The notes under the pieces: generated by a model | Told to the model about the DNA's origin: nothing | What the model saw: only the letters and a program-made list of their open reading frames with translations | Database searches by the model: none | Program-made: the position numbers and the translations under genes | Part shown: positions 1 through 11,396 of the stretch, in pieces | Position numbering within the stretch: the first letter of the stretch is position 1 | Layout: the number at the start of each line of letters is the position of its first letter | NCBI GenBank assembly: GCA_029891345.1 | Contig: CM057005.1 | Location: 66,721,760 to 66,785,759 of the forward strand | DNA length: 64,000 nt | Direction of reading: 5' to 3' | Origin: Dryococelus australis | Taxonomy: Eukaryota; Arthropoda; Insecta; Phasmatodea; Phasmatidae

Positions 1-744
1 GATAAGACTTCCCAGCAGCATACAGCATTATTATTCAAGAACAAGCAATATGTATTTTTTGTTATTCCTTTCGGACTGTGCAACACTGGCAGAATTTCCT
101 CGTTCAGATCTGACACTGGGGGAATAATGCAAAACGTTTGCAACCGCGTATGTTGACATAGTAACATCACTGACGTTTGAAGAACTCTTGAGGCACGTAC
201 ATGTTGTGCTATACAAGCTGCAAGCCGCTGGAATGACTGTAAAGACAAAGAAATCTGTTTTGTCGCACGGAATTACCATTCCTAGGACACGATTATCAAG
301 TTAAGGTATTCGTACCACAAAAGATAACTGCAGGCAATAACACAGTTTCAAATATCTCCAAAGGTTAAACAGGTCTTGGCGTATTAAACTTTTACAGAAA
401 TTACTCTAACCAAAATTTCTAAAATTTCTGTACCATTGTTTGCAGTACTTAAAGGAATGGAAATGGGAAGAACATCAACTGGCATTTGAGAACATAAAGA
501 AGAATTTTTCTATCCGACCATGTCAGTTATCACCCAGTCCAAGGACGCAAGGTTTTCCTTTAGACAAATACTTCTAAATATGCCTGAAGTGTAAAACTGG
601 CACAGTTATACAACTGTATTGAAAAAGTTGTAGCTATGACAAGTAGAACTTTGTCCAGTACAGAAAAGACCTACACGGTAACGGAGAGAAGCTTTGGAAA
701 TTACCGTATTGTCTTTACAGAAGATCAGAGATGTGTTAATAGGG
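1..744 (+). mobile_element. Ty3/Gypsy LTR-retrotransposon pol fossil, part 1 (RT, start of RNase H)
   Basis: Scattered reading-frame stretches on the plus strand carry Gypsy-type reverse transcriptase features (an IPFG-type motif near 65-80 and the downstream conserved RT segments) and run into the beginning of the RNase H region near 690. It is broken in many places and looks old. It is cut off by the left edge, and the similarity stops near 745, where unrelated repeats begin. Its continuation appears near 6890. Confidence 0.7.
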
Positions 745-1413
745 ACTAGAAAATGTCGTTTTGAAAGAGCAAAAACTGGTGCCTTGAAATTTGAAAAGCA
801 CTTTTACTTTGCGAACAACCAAAATTAATTTTGAACACGACTAATGTATTACCCTTTTTCCCCCAAAAATAAAGGAAAAGAGAGGAAAGGGCAGTGGTAG
901 CCATAAATTGTCTGGGGATGTTAGAAGTGGCGGGACAGTCTATTCTCTCATCTCTCACTCTTACATAACTCATATCCCTTCTCTTTCTTTCTCTCTCAGC
1001 GACCCTTCAGTCATGTGTAATGTGTAGGTCAAAATACACCCCCCCCCCCCAACCGGGCCTAAAACCAGAGCTGCCACTCCTTTGTAATAACACCCAGATG
1101 TTGCTCATGGATAATTTCGCCATCCCAATGTTACCCGGGCAGAGGCTGGCGAGTCCTGGAAAGGAGAGCAAAAGGGAGGAAGAGGGGGGAGGAAACTCTT
1201 TTAGATATGGGTACTGTCACATTATAGCGCGGCGAAAAAAAGTGGTCACTGCTAAAAGGAGAAGAAAAAAAAAGAAAACTAAACTGGAAATGTTGAGTAG
1301 TAGGGCATGAGGTAACAAGAATTTTTTTATTTCGGCCTGATTGTACTCAAGTTATTTAATTGAAGTATTTTTCCGAACATATCACGATCACCACACATTG
1401 TAAAAAATAATTT
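745..1413. other. Unassigned sequence with a C-run
   Basis: AT-rich sequence with a poly-C tract near 1040-1050 and a purine-rich A/G stretch at about 1155-1295. No coding or TIR signal recognised. It lies inside the block that interrupts the Gypsy fossil. Confidence 0.4.
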
Positions 1414-1541
1414 GTTCGATACTTACTAACAGGATGTCACAAATATTTGGTGCAATTTTATTTTAAAATTTTTTTCCTGGAACTCATGACAAATCATGGT
1501 GCGTGCTATACACGGTTGCACGCGATATAAACGAGTAAATA
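1414..1541 (+). repeat. Direct repeat, copy 1 (partner at 6711-6840)
   Basis: About 128 bp sharing the order GTTCnATACTTACnAA, TTTGGTGCAATTTTA, AAATCATGGTG and a run of CTATACAC-type motifs with 6711-6840, in the same orientation, with moderate divergence. The two copies sit toward the two ends of the block that splits the Gypsy pol fossil. A (TA)n tract follows at about 1544-1558. Confidence 0.65.
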
Positions 1542-1558
1542 AGGTATATATATATATA

Positions 1559-2389
1559 TTGACTAGGGAAGTAACAATTCCACTTTTCCTCTATTCTCAA
1601 CCTCTGTGCACATACCACTCTCGATTCTCGATTCCAAAAATCACGATTCCTTCTGTTACAGATATTTACAATTTTTCAGAACTAAATCATGTATAGGAGG
1701 GAGTGAAATTTAATCGTTTACGTAAGGCCTACATTAGAAGCAGGCCTATTACTAACTTTAATATAACACTAGAATAGGTGGAGCATATTTATATGAAATT
1801 TCGAAAAATTCAAACGAGGCATAGTATAAGGTAATATTGAAAACACATACATAAATAATCATGTATATATTTCATCCACATAGTTTAGATATTCGAAAAT
1901 ATTTCCAAACCTCACTTGTCAAATGAGAATTTATTCAAAAGTTTGCAAGACTGGCACTTAAGCAATCATAGTTAACATTTTTTTAAAGCAGTAATTATTT
2001 AAAATGCTCCAATTTTAGAATAAAGTATTTTGGTAAATTCACAAACAATTATTATGGAAATGCAAAAAAATGAAAAAGAATTATTTACAGCAATAAATTT
2101 TAATGCAAAGGAAATATGAGGTACATACATAAGTTATAGTCCATTTTAGATTGAAAGCGACTTATGAAAACCAACCTTTCAAAAACACACAAGGAAAAAC
2201 ATGTCTTACCTGTTTTCAATAACCTGTGTCCCACAAATATACAACACTATGGTTAACTTTAGAGTACTGTATTATTGAATAAATGAAAATAACAGCAGAA
2301 AATATCTCGAGTAGGCCGTAATAGTACTGTGTTTTATCGAACAAGAGCAATTTTGAAGCAACTGTCTGGGAGCCAGCTTCGTCGCTCGC

Positions 2390-2424
<35 letters not shown>

Positions 2425-4105
2425 GTTTCTTTCACACTCGGGAAGTTTCACTTTGCTAGTACGCTGTAAATTTTTCATGTATTCGATTGTAGCATATTTC
2501 ATACTTATTACAGCAAAAATAATTTTTGAATTTGTAATTTACAACTGAAAAGCGATTTTAATGTTTGAATACTTACTTTAATATATTTGGATATGATGGA
2601 AGGGCAGAAACAAAGAAGTTGGCAGACGTGGCGAGCCATGACATGGGTGTTGCTGTTTTACGAAACAAAGCACAAATTATACTTACTCCAAAAAATACGT
2701 CAAATTACCACAACACGTTTCTAGACGTGTTTTTTAAACCTGCCTAAGCAAGTTACAATGTTGTGATAAATCTGTATTATTTTTGTCAAAAAAAAGGTGG
2801 TTATTTTCTTGCTACAAAAACGCAGGTATCTGAATGAGAATTGCTCCAATTTTTAATGTGCTCTGTATAAATACATACATGATTTGAAACGTCACTATAT
2901 TCATAAAACCTGAAATTGGGATTGTAATTTCTATTGATAAGCGGTGTTTTTCTATCTATTGTTATAACTTAAAACTTTGTATTCTGCCTATCACCTGGAA
3001 CAACAAACGGTCGCAATGCACTGGGAAGGGCATACTGTTTCATGAAAAGAATAATGAAAACAATTTATACACACCTATAAAAGCATTATTAAAAAAATTA
3101 AAAAATAGTGCCTTGTACAAACAGCAAATTTTTTTTAGAGAAATCTGCCTATACATTTTTGAACTATCAAAATTTTCAACAAACCAATTTTTTACCCCGT
3201 ATATTTACAGAGAATGTGTATGATAAAAATACAGTTTACTGGACGAATACAAGTTCGCAATACGTGATAAATTTATTTACAAATATATTATACCTAAGTG
3301 AATGCATATACACACTTTTCAACGCCACACACCGCTCGCTTTGTAAAATATAAAGAATTGTTGGTTAAAACGTGACGATCATACGATACGAATGTAAACA
3401 ACGCATGAATTCCATAGATAACAAGGAGCTTGGTGGACATGAACACTACAAGTGCATGTTTTCCTAATGAACATACTTTTGCAGGGCTGTGAGTCGAATG
3501 TTCACTCAAAGTGATGCATCATCACCTGCGCTCATGTTATCTATGGTCGTAAATAAATGTGATGGAAAGTAACCATTTCTTTGTTTAAGGTCATGAATCG
3601 AAGAAATCTACTGGCCAACTTATGCATGCATTCATATTCGAATATCCAGAAACATATAAAATACATCTTAAGAAGCAACTGTGTGACGTAAAACAATAAT
3701 AATTCATGAAAATACTACAGGATTTTGTACAATTCGTGAATTACAGCTCAAATTCTCAAAAATCACCATTTTTAGTTTCTTATGTCAAAATTTGCACGAT
3801 TTGTTATTTTATTACATTTGCTAACTTTTCAGGTGTCTATAGATCTGTGTTTCCACGGCAGTAATAAATATACTGTTACTGTGTGTTTTGTTAACTGCTG
3901 CATGTGAAATAACGTAGCATGGCCGTTTGGTGATAGATATGCTGAATCTGTGTGTGCGCTATTTCAAATATTCGATGTGAACTATTTATATGCTGTAAAC
4001 GTAAACTGTTTTTATAACCGAGTTATTTATATAGCTCCACGTATGTTTATTTATCACAACTTTGTACCTTTGCCCAGGGTGTTTGAAACACAGTCGTGTA
4101 ACGTA
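1559..4105. other. AT-rich sequence without recognised genes
   Basis: Apart from the microsatellite at 2382-2424, no coding frames, TIRs or known repeats were recognised. Short open frames look like chance in AT-rich sequence. Confidence 0.4.
2382..2424. repeat. Compound microsatellite (TCGC)n-(CT)n
   Basis: Four to five TCGC units run into twelve CT units. On the opposite strand it reads as an Arg/Glu-rich open frame, which is an artefact of the repeat. Confidence 0.9.
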
Positions 4106-4722
4106 ATTTACCACCAATCCCAACAAAACTAAACCCAGCTCCAATAAATTTCAATAAACCTAATACACAGAAGTAGCAATACATATAAATATGGGGGAAT
4201 AAAAGTTACGGTAGGCTTATTTGAGTGCGTGTCAACACGTCAATAACAAAAAGGTTAAAAACTAAAGTTCATTACCTCACAGTTGTAACAGTGTTTAACA
4301 GTAGCAGCAAAATATTAACGTGCATAACTTGTAATGTGCTTCGTCGCAGAAAATAAATATGTTAATGTAACATAACTGTAAGAACTCGTTTTGATTCAGG
4401 CATTTTCAAAACGTCAGCTGACCAAAATAATGTTATAGGCCTAAACTGTGAATATTGACCCAAGACAGAATTCTTTAAAAGCTGTAAACAACACATTTGA
4501 CAGGTATAAGAGTAGAAGTCACATTTCAATGTTTATTTTTAGGCGTAGCAAAAGTATAGGAACACATGTACACACACAATGCAATGTAAACATTGATTTT
4601 GACAGATGCTACATGGCAGTCACATGGCAATGTTTGTTTACATTCGGCAGAAGGATACGAAAAGGGCCTGCAAGTAGATATTTAGCAGGGCTCTGAGAAA
4701 GTTGCTTCCAATGGGGACTGGA
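4106..4722 (+). repeat. Interspersed repeat R2, copy 1
   Basis: About 600 bp collinear with 27731-28428. Shared landmarks include ACCACCAATCCCAACAAAA, AATAAACCTAA, TATGTTAATGTAACATAAC, ATAGGCCTAAACTGTGAATA and GGCAGAAGGATACGAAA. Copy 2 has a roughly 100-bp insertion relative to this copy. No coding capacity was recognised and the class is unknown. Confidence 0.75.
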
Positions 4723-5214
4723 TTACAGACAAGCATCATTCACGTTATATCAATATCAACATCATTTGAATTTTTTAAAAAAAAGGGGCTTCCCAGACCA
4801 GTTTAGGTATGTGTTTGTGTATTAACTTCTTGCACACTTTACACTCGCCTTTGCACTTTTCTTTTTACATAAAATGTCCAAATGATACAGCAAGCAGAAG
4901 CCAAGCAGTGGACAGCCGCATAGATAAAAGTAAATAACGTTATTAATTACATAATGCATTTCCTCTCCGGAATCCCGCATAGAAATGAGCAGCGCTCCCG
5001 AAAAATCAACCCCTGTACCAGAAGGCTACTCTACCCCCTCACCCTGAAGGACCACTGATTCGGGGATGTTTCACTACATAAGGAGGTCTAGCACAAGGCT
5101 CTAGGCAAGCCGCCGGGCTCGCCAGCCACATAGGTTCGCGAGCTCTCCCTAATCTGCAAGGACTCCCTCTCCTCTCCTCAGCCTGCAACACTGTTCAAAC
5201 ACTCCTGCCTGCTA

Positions 5215-5449
5215 AAGGCTGTTCAAAGTAAAGTGAACAATTTTGTAAGCCCTCTCATTTGGAATAGTAGTCAATAAATATATTTTATTTTGACCTTGGA
5301 AGTTAATTTCAGAGTGAGATGGAATATACACACTGTATTACTTACATGGCAATATTCATTTTTAAAAAAAGTGTTTAAAGTATAAGAAATTGCTAAAACA
5401 AAGAAGTAACTAGGGCCTCAAAAGTGCTCACTTTACCGTGAACAGCCTA
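5215..5449. mobile_element. TIR MITE, 235 bp, TA flanks
   Basis: Terminal inverted repeats of about 37 bp: the left end begins AAGGCTGTTCAAAGTAAAG and the right end, read inward, TAGGCTGTTCACGGTAAAG. Both continue with TGA(A/G)CA and TTTTG. Flanking TA dinucleotides at 5213-5214 and 5450-5451 fit a 2-bp target duplication as in Tc1/mariner-type elements. It interrupts a GC-rich patch. A related left end lies at 43373. Confidence 0.75.
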
Positions 5450-6060
5450 TACTTGTTAAGGCAGTAAGTACTCTCCAGCCAGCAGCTTGTGAAGGCCGCC
5501 AGCACTCCAACCCACCAGTTTGCGAAGGCTCATACACACCAGCTGACCGTTAGGACTCAACACTCTCTCCAGACTGTTATCCGACCTCCTGCACCCACTA
5601 CCCCTTTACCACAGTCAACTTCCCTTGACTCCCGCGGTAGCAGGTCGTTGCGTTATTAACGCCCTCTGGAGAAAAACCCTTTATAACCTCACACGCTGTA
5701 AATTGCATCAACTTAGAATATTTGCATTATGCATTAATTACTTTTACTTTGTCAGGCTCACCTTCGTCCATTCTCTGGTCGTAATCTCTACCGTAATCGT
5801 AGCATTAGTCTCTCCTTTTATTCTCTTCTTGTGATTATAACTAAGAGTGTGTAATTAATTGTGCCAATATTTAACACGGTAACAAGCTTGTGAGATGTAC
5901 TGGACTCCACAGGAGACGGGAAGTATCCCTTCAGCTGGTATTCAGTGTAAATCTCGATACCTTGACTGCCCATTACACGACAGGTCTTTGGGTACGCCTG
6001 TGAAGTCATAACCCCCCGGACTGCAGAATTAGGAGCCGCCAGAGGCGCAATGATAATACT

Positions 6061-6429
6061 GTGAATCAGAATCCAATAGAGCTGCTAACCAGTCAACCAG
6101 AGTATACACCCCTGTGTTATGATTCCATTATACCCACCACACAGGAGTCTCCACTAGATAGTTGGTTAGACTGGTGTCCACCAGAGAAAGACCAGGAGGA
6201 AACCCGTCCCGAACAATCAGAGGGTCTAGTGTCAGTCAAAGCCCCTGACCAACAGATACCCCCTGTTCAGGTGGATCCAGCCCACTCTACTATTATCAAG
6301 CTAGTATCCGGCAAGTTAATCAGGGTTCAACACCAGACCACAGTGGATCTGCCGAATTTCTCTATGATAAAGTTGGCATACTGGAAAACAATTAGGGTTC
6401 GACTCCCACCGAAGGTCGTTGCCAAATAA
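6061..6429 (+). CDS. Unrecognised 122-residue open frame in the GC-rich patch
   Basis: Open from an ATG-less-looking context (start codon GTG-adjacent ATG by frame definition) to a TAA. The product is Pro/Gln/Thr-rich, with an internal near-repeat: IIKLVSGKLIRVQ around residues 77-89 and MIKLAYWKTIRVR around 101-113. I recognise no domain. The DNA under the repeat contains two B-box-like GGGTTCAAC/GGGTTCGAC motifs, so the apparent peptide repeat may simply reflect a duplicated DNA segment. A host gene is unlikely. Confidence 0.2.
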   Translation: MNQNPIELLTSQPEYTPLCYDSIIPTTQESPLDSWLDWCPPEKDQEETRPEQSEGLVSVKAPDQQIPPVQVDPAHSTIIKLVSGKLIRVQHQTTVDLPNFSMIKLAYWKTIRVRLPPKVVAK

Positions 6430-6710
6430 TGTGAAAACCAAAGCTCGACCAAACTTTGACCCCGCACACCGACTTACAAGGCCACTGCGGGTAAACCCCA
6501 TAACATTGGCCAGATCACCCACAGCCACCCTCACCCTTGTGTAATCACAGACTTAATCATCAATCATACACCCAGTACAGCTGGCATTTCGCCTATTGAC
6601 AACCTTGGTAGTGAGGAAGGTGAAACTCCCTGGGGTTTGATTCCCCTTTCATTCCCGAAACCTAGAGTGGTCAGCGTAGTAACCTCTTACCCAATAAGAC
6701 CCAATACTTT

Positions 6711-6840
6711 GTTCCATACTTACCAATAGGTCACCACAAATTTTTGGTGCAATTTTAATACAATTTTTTTCCCCTTGGAACTTGTAGCAAAAATCATGGT
6801 GTGCACTATACACAAGTGCACGCTATACACGAATAAATAC
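6711..6840 (+). repeat. Direct repeat, copy 2 (partner at 1414-1541)
   Basis: Second copy of the repeat described at 1414, just before Gypsy-like sequence resumes near 6890. The pair could be two insertions of one short repeat or the ends of one larger insertion. Confidence 0.65.
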
Positions 6841-7169
6841 AATATTAATATTATGCAAGCAAGTCTCCGTAATTCCGGAGCTGACAGTAAAATCAGTAAT
6901 AATTAAAGAAAATCTGTAATACTTGGCAGCTCTAATTAAGCTACTGACCGACCATCAAGCACTTGTTTAAAGACAAGAACAGCTTTTGGCGATCCTATCA
7001 CTAGGTGGTTATTGTACTTACAAGAATACGACATTTAAGATACAACACATTCCCGGAGCTCAGAATTTAACTGTGAATTACGTAAGCAGAATCCCAGCAG
7101 AACCTAATCTTTTACGCCTGGTGGAATGACAAAAGGAGTTCGTTGTGGAAAGTACTAATTCTACAGCCT

Positions 7170-7189
7170 GCAACCCCCCCCCCCCCCTC
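7170..7189. repeat. Poly-C tract
   Basis: A run of about 16 C with one flanking T, inside the Gypsy fossil. Likely length-variable. Confidence 0.8.
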
Positions 7190-7274
7190 GCTTCCACAGA
7201 CAATAAACCAGTGTACCCTTCTGAAATTAAGTAATTTATTTCTTCATGCTGCTTGGGAAATGTGCGACTACTGT

Positions 7275-7374
7275 CAGTAAGGGCTAGTTTTCCATAGACT
7301 GAAAACCATGAATAATAGAAACTAGTACCACGGTTGGAGATTCAAGATACCACGGTTAGAGAGAGGGATTACTG
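7275..7374. mobile_element. Short pogo/Tigger-like MITE, copy 1
   Basis: Starts CAGTAAGGGCTAG and ends, read inward, CAGTAATCCCTCTC, the CAGT...CCCTC style of pogo/Tigger ends; TA follows the right end (7375-7376). The interior shares ATAATAGAAACT and the CCATAGACTGAAAACC-type segment with the copy at 48774-48911. A third pogo-like end (CAGTAAAAGCCCTC inward from 7479, TA after it) lies just to the right. All sit inside the Gypsy fossil. Confidence 0.55.
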
Positions 7375-8650
7375 TATTTTTAGATGGTTCTCAAATTTTA
7401 GACTTTTTCAATTCAAACTTTTTACGGATCCTCGGAATTGGGTCGTAATAAATGGCATCACAATAGAGGGCTTTTACTGTACTGCATTGCCTGATAGATA
7501 TTTTCACCGTTATTATTACTGTGTACCAGCTTACAACATTTTGTTTCATCAAAGTGAAAATTTAACCATGTTTGAACAAGAATGGAAACCAGTCATACAT
7601 ATTGATATTAGTCTTCCTGTAGCTACTGAAGTTCATAACCCACTTGGTCATGTAGATGCTAAAAATTTGTATACCAGGCCAATAATGTTTAGAGACATTA
7701 AAGGAAGTTACTTGATCTTGTGATATGTGCCAGAAGGCAAAATACTTGCACGAAAATTTACAGGGAATGTCACAAGCTATTCTTCCACAAAAACCTCATG
7801 ATCTAGTTTCAGTTTATGTTTCTGGACCATTACAAAGATCAAGGCCGGAGTGAAATACACTTTTGTGATGCTAGATTTATTTTCAAAGTATATAAAGCTC
7901 TATCTGATTGTCCAGGCAAATAATACAACACAGTTGCAGAAGTTAAAATTATTTGTAGCAGAAGTGGGAAAACCATCTAGCATTTTATCTGACCACAGCA
8001 GTTAATTCACTAGTGAAAACTGGCAGAAAGGTTTGATGCAGATAGTACCCACAACTACTTTGATCAGGCATCCTCAAAGTAATCCGGGCGAACGCTACAT
8101 GAACTTTTTGAAGACTCGTTACAGATTATACAAGTTAGACATAACGTAATGGTCTGGCAGATTCAGAGGTAAATTATGTTGGCAGATACAACATTATGCA
8201 ATTGAAGCTTTATCTACCCCATGTCAAACAAGTTAAATGAAAGTAAATCAAGACAGATACTAGGTTGCCATGAAAAATCAGAATGCTTATGTGGCTTGAA
8301 GTAAATGTTCTACTCGAAAGTATAAGAACTATAAGTAGCAATTGCTGGAATGCTATTACCTCACTACAGATTGCCAGAATGTGTTCTGAAGGCAGTTGTA
8401 ATAAAAGCCAACATTAGGGAAATTAAAGGGTTGTGCAGTTTGTACAGCTGAAGCCACAGAAAGCCAGAAGTTATATGCTATATTTATTGGTTCTTATAAA
8501 GTTGTAAATCACTTAAGGCCTAACCACTGGGCAGATAAAAAGGGAAGTTGAAAAAAAATTTGAAACACACAAAAACCTTCCTACAGTCTGTCTCATAAGA
8601 TGGCAAGATTTTGAGACTTCAACGAATGTTTACTATAAGTTAATGTATCC

Positions 8651-9589
8651 TTTCACTATCAGCTGGTGCAACAATAATTGGAGGCTACACGAAAACAAGG
8701 AAATGAGTTTTCGGGGAAAAAAACGTGGCATGTCTAGGAGATAGACAATTACTGGCCAATAGAAATTACTTGTAATCAAAATCGCTGTACACAAAATATA
8801 TGTTACTTTAAAAATTACGCAAAGCTCTCGGAAAAATAAAACTATTGGTATCTGTTCGTATATTTATTTTACATACGAAACGTACTCACTTCAACTTTAT
8901 AGCCAGTTAGGTTTGAGAAAGAGGACACAGATGGCATGCACACAGTAAAGTGTGTGAGCAGTGCGCTGTACTACCAGATAGCAGCAGGTTCGCCGCCTCT
9001 AGATCCTGCTTTTTAAAACTTTACTTTTCTCCTATTACCACCTCGAAACGACACAAATTTGAAATATGTTTCGACAAATTATTTGAAAAATAATTCAATA
9101 TTACCATGCAATATTTCTGTAGGCTTTTGGAATTAATATCAAACACATATGGAAAGCATGGATGGACAGTTGGAATACAAAATGAAAAGTTCTAAGTTTT
9201 GAAGTCACGTTTAATTCGGCTATGAATAGTCTTATTGAGCATTTCATTTTGAACACCTATACATTACTACTTTAGCATGTTTGTAGCACTTACAACCACT
9301 GCTTTGTGTCCACGTAAAATAAAATATATTCAACGATCTAGGAACTCTTCAGTATTGCGTATTTCGTACTTGTCTGATGTGCGTCGCCAGTACACTCAGA
9401 ATAGCCAAATTCATATTAACTTTTGTTCATTCGTGCATCAGCTGATACACGTTTTGTAAACGGCAGTTTGTTTCATATACGTCAAGTTACCGCTCACTAT
9501 CAAAATATTTCCACCTTATATGAGATAGACAGTAACAATGTGTGTGTTCTGCACAGAATTGGTACTCACCCTTCTGGTGATTAATCCCA
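8651..9589. other. Unassigned intronic sequence
   Basis: AT-rich, with no coding frame or repeat recognised between the end of the Gypsy fossil and the possible LINE remnant. Confidence 0.4.
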
Positions 9590-9990
9590 ACTGAGACAAG
9601 GGGGATTAATTTTTTATATTTCATTCGGAACGAAGGCAGGATGATTCCTTGCATTGGTTTTATCTTCTAGGAGTGTTCCCGTAGCAACAAGCGACACGTT
9701 TCTTTGTGTATATATTTTTCAGTGTATTTTGATATATTGTTGAATTGCTAGTGTATATAGTTTGTTTCTAACTTGTGTTGTAAATTTTATTGAAAGTTGA
9801 ATTTTATCTAGTGTGTCGATATCCAATCCAATGATTTGAAGACAATTTCTAAGGTACCAGTGCAGTATTAGTACAATACACGTTGCTGGGATTTTTCCTA
9901 AAGTTGTTAGGACAATTGGAATAGATTTTCCTTGAACAAGCTCAAAATCCCTTAGAATGACATCTAGTTCTGATTTGAAAACGCATTATT
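9590..9990 (-). mobile_element. Possible LINE/reverse-transcriptase element 3' tail
   Basis: On the minus strand a frame from about 9985 reads VFKSELDVILRDFELVQGK, then SIPIVLTTLGKIP and DIDTLDKIQ. This resembles the C-terminal tail of many arthropod non-LTR elements (an IPVVxGxLGxIP block, then a short leucine-rich end). The frame is interrupted nearby, and a TTAATCCCnCTTGTCTCAG-like 3' segment follows at about 9570-9610. No RT core is present, so this is a truncated relic if the call is right. Confidence 0.35.
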
Positions 9991-10134
9991 CTCTGCAAAG
10001 TCTAGAGCTGGGTTTCTGAGAAGCTTTTAAACACATTTTCTAGACTTCAAAAACAAAGGGATTGGACATTATGCAAGTAAATATGGGAAAACAGGCAAAA
10101 ATCAATGCTTGATAAAACAATTAAGAATTCTTAC

Positions 10135-10264
10135 TTGATAGAATCCCTGCTTCCAGTTAAGGTGCATACTCTTTCTGGCATTCCACCACTGTCCGGAGCC
10201 ATCTGAATCTTGCAGCCAGACTCATTTTGAAGACGTGTTATCTGTTCTCCTCCTCTTCCGATGA
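10135..10264 (-). CDS. FUBP/KSRP-family protein, coding exon 4 (most of KH1)
   Basis: Supplies codons 144 (split) to 186 plus two bases of codon 187. The peptide starts IIGRGGEQITRLQNESGCK, continues through IQMAPDSGGMPER and ends LTGSRDSIK. The GRGG at about residues 146-149 is the KH GXXG nucleic-acid-binding loop, and PDSGGMPER is the conserved FUBP/KHSRP beta-strand region. The acceptor is TTACAG before TCATCGG and the donor GTAAGAATT after ...ATCAA. The preceding 1,132-bp intron splits the KH1 isoleucine codon. The last KH1 helix (normally SAKRLL-like) should be in exon 5, which I could not find in positions 1-10134, so intron 4 is at least 10.1 kb. Confidence 0.92.
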
Positions 10265-11396
10265 CTGTAACATAAAAAATGCTGTACTGTAAATATCTCT
10301 AAATAAAATTAATATATTCAACATCAATCTGAAATTGAAATAGCACTACTTTACATGCATGCCAAAGAAATAGACGAATTTAGAGTAAAATCTATGCTGT
10401 GCCCTGCATTGCAATTCCTCCTCACATGTAATACTAGCAACATTAAAACATTCTGTAAATACAACCACTCCAGTTAGCAATGTTCAAAACATTCTGCACA
10501 AAATCCAATCTATCTGAATAGTAAACGAAAAAACTTTTAAGCATGCCCTCAAATACGGAGTCCAAGGGTTAACACATTAAAGTTTCTGAACTCTGCTTAT
10601 CTATAGAAACAGCGACATAACAGTATTCTGACACCAAATGTGTCTACAGGACTTTTCTATGAAGCACCACTGAAAGTATGACCAGCATGACTTTACATGT
10701 TACAACACTGCACTGCTTTGTTAGCGACAAGTTGCAATGCTGTCTTGCTGCTGAAAATGAGAGAAACTTTATTTAGGATATTGCAGGAATACTTTAAATC
10801 AGCTGTGACTCATTTCAGATTATCCTAACTGTTTATTAGAATGTGTATCCAAATGTCGCAAACTGTACATCACACCATGAAAAAGCTCCAGCGATCTCGC
10901 AGCCATCAAAGTGCACCACTTTTAGCCTGTAACAGCATGTGTACCATTTGACATCCTATTCTGAGCTGGGTATCTGAAGTTGCCAGATTTGATGAAATCA
11001 AAAGAAAAAACCATGCTAGACATCTGGAAAAAAAAGGATATTCATACAGCATTCCAGGAATGGCAGGACCACTTGAGATTAATACATTAACTCATACGGA
11101 GCCTATTGTAAAGGGGATGGAGGGCTAGAAAAGCCAGGTGTGCACAGTTTGATGGGAACAGTCGGAAAAGTTTGATACCATGTTGTATATTACAACAGCA
11201 TACAAGTGAATGAACTAGTGATGGGTTGATTTGATCCCCCAATTCCACCAAATTCAGATAAGCAATTGATTCCGATTGAAGTCCCATGCAAGGTATCAGA
11301 AAGTACATTTAATCATAACCAGTAAACAATTTATAGCAAAAGTCAACAAAATACGTTAAGCAGCAAATCCCCCATCATTTTGCAGACACTACTCAC

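Larger units (their letters stand above)
4960..6710 (+). other. GC-rich patch, possible retroelement remnant
   Basis: Clearly GC-richer than its surroundings, with short C-rich coding-like stretches, and split by the MITE at 5215-5449. It has no recognisable enzyme domain. An open frame lies at 6061-6429. The composition is like that of the patches at 32990-33960 and 41120-42560. If it is an LTR-type remnant it is decayed, and I cannot define its ends. Confidence 0.3.
6890..8650 (+). mobile_element. Ty3/Gypsy LTR-retrotransposon pol fossil, part 2 (RNase H end, integrase)
   Basis: The RNase H end (TDHQAL-type segment near 6945) lies at the start, followed by an integrase region from about 7590 with a zinc-finger-like His/Cys stretch and core-domain segments to about 8200, fading by 8650. 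It has the same orientation and complementary content to positions 1-744, so both are probably one element separated by later insertions. It is broken many times and old. Small pogo-like insertions at about 7275-7481 separate RNase H from integrase. No LTRs could be identified. Confidence 0.7.

Noticed and set aside
2272-2502. RERERERERA-rich minus-strand peptide
   Set aside because: Translation of a CT/TCGC microsatellite.
1-10134. FUBP exon 5 (end of KH1) in the left part of the window
   Set aside because: No minus-strand stretch encoding an SAKRLL/AKxLI-like helix with an in-phase acceptor was found; the area is repeats and a Gypsy fossil.
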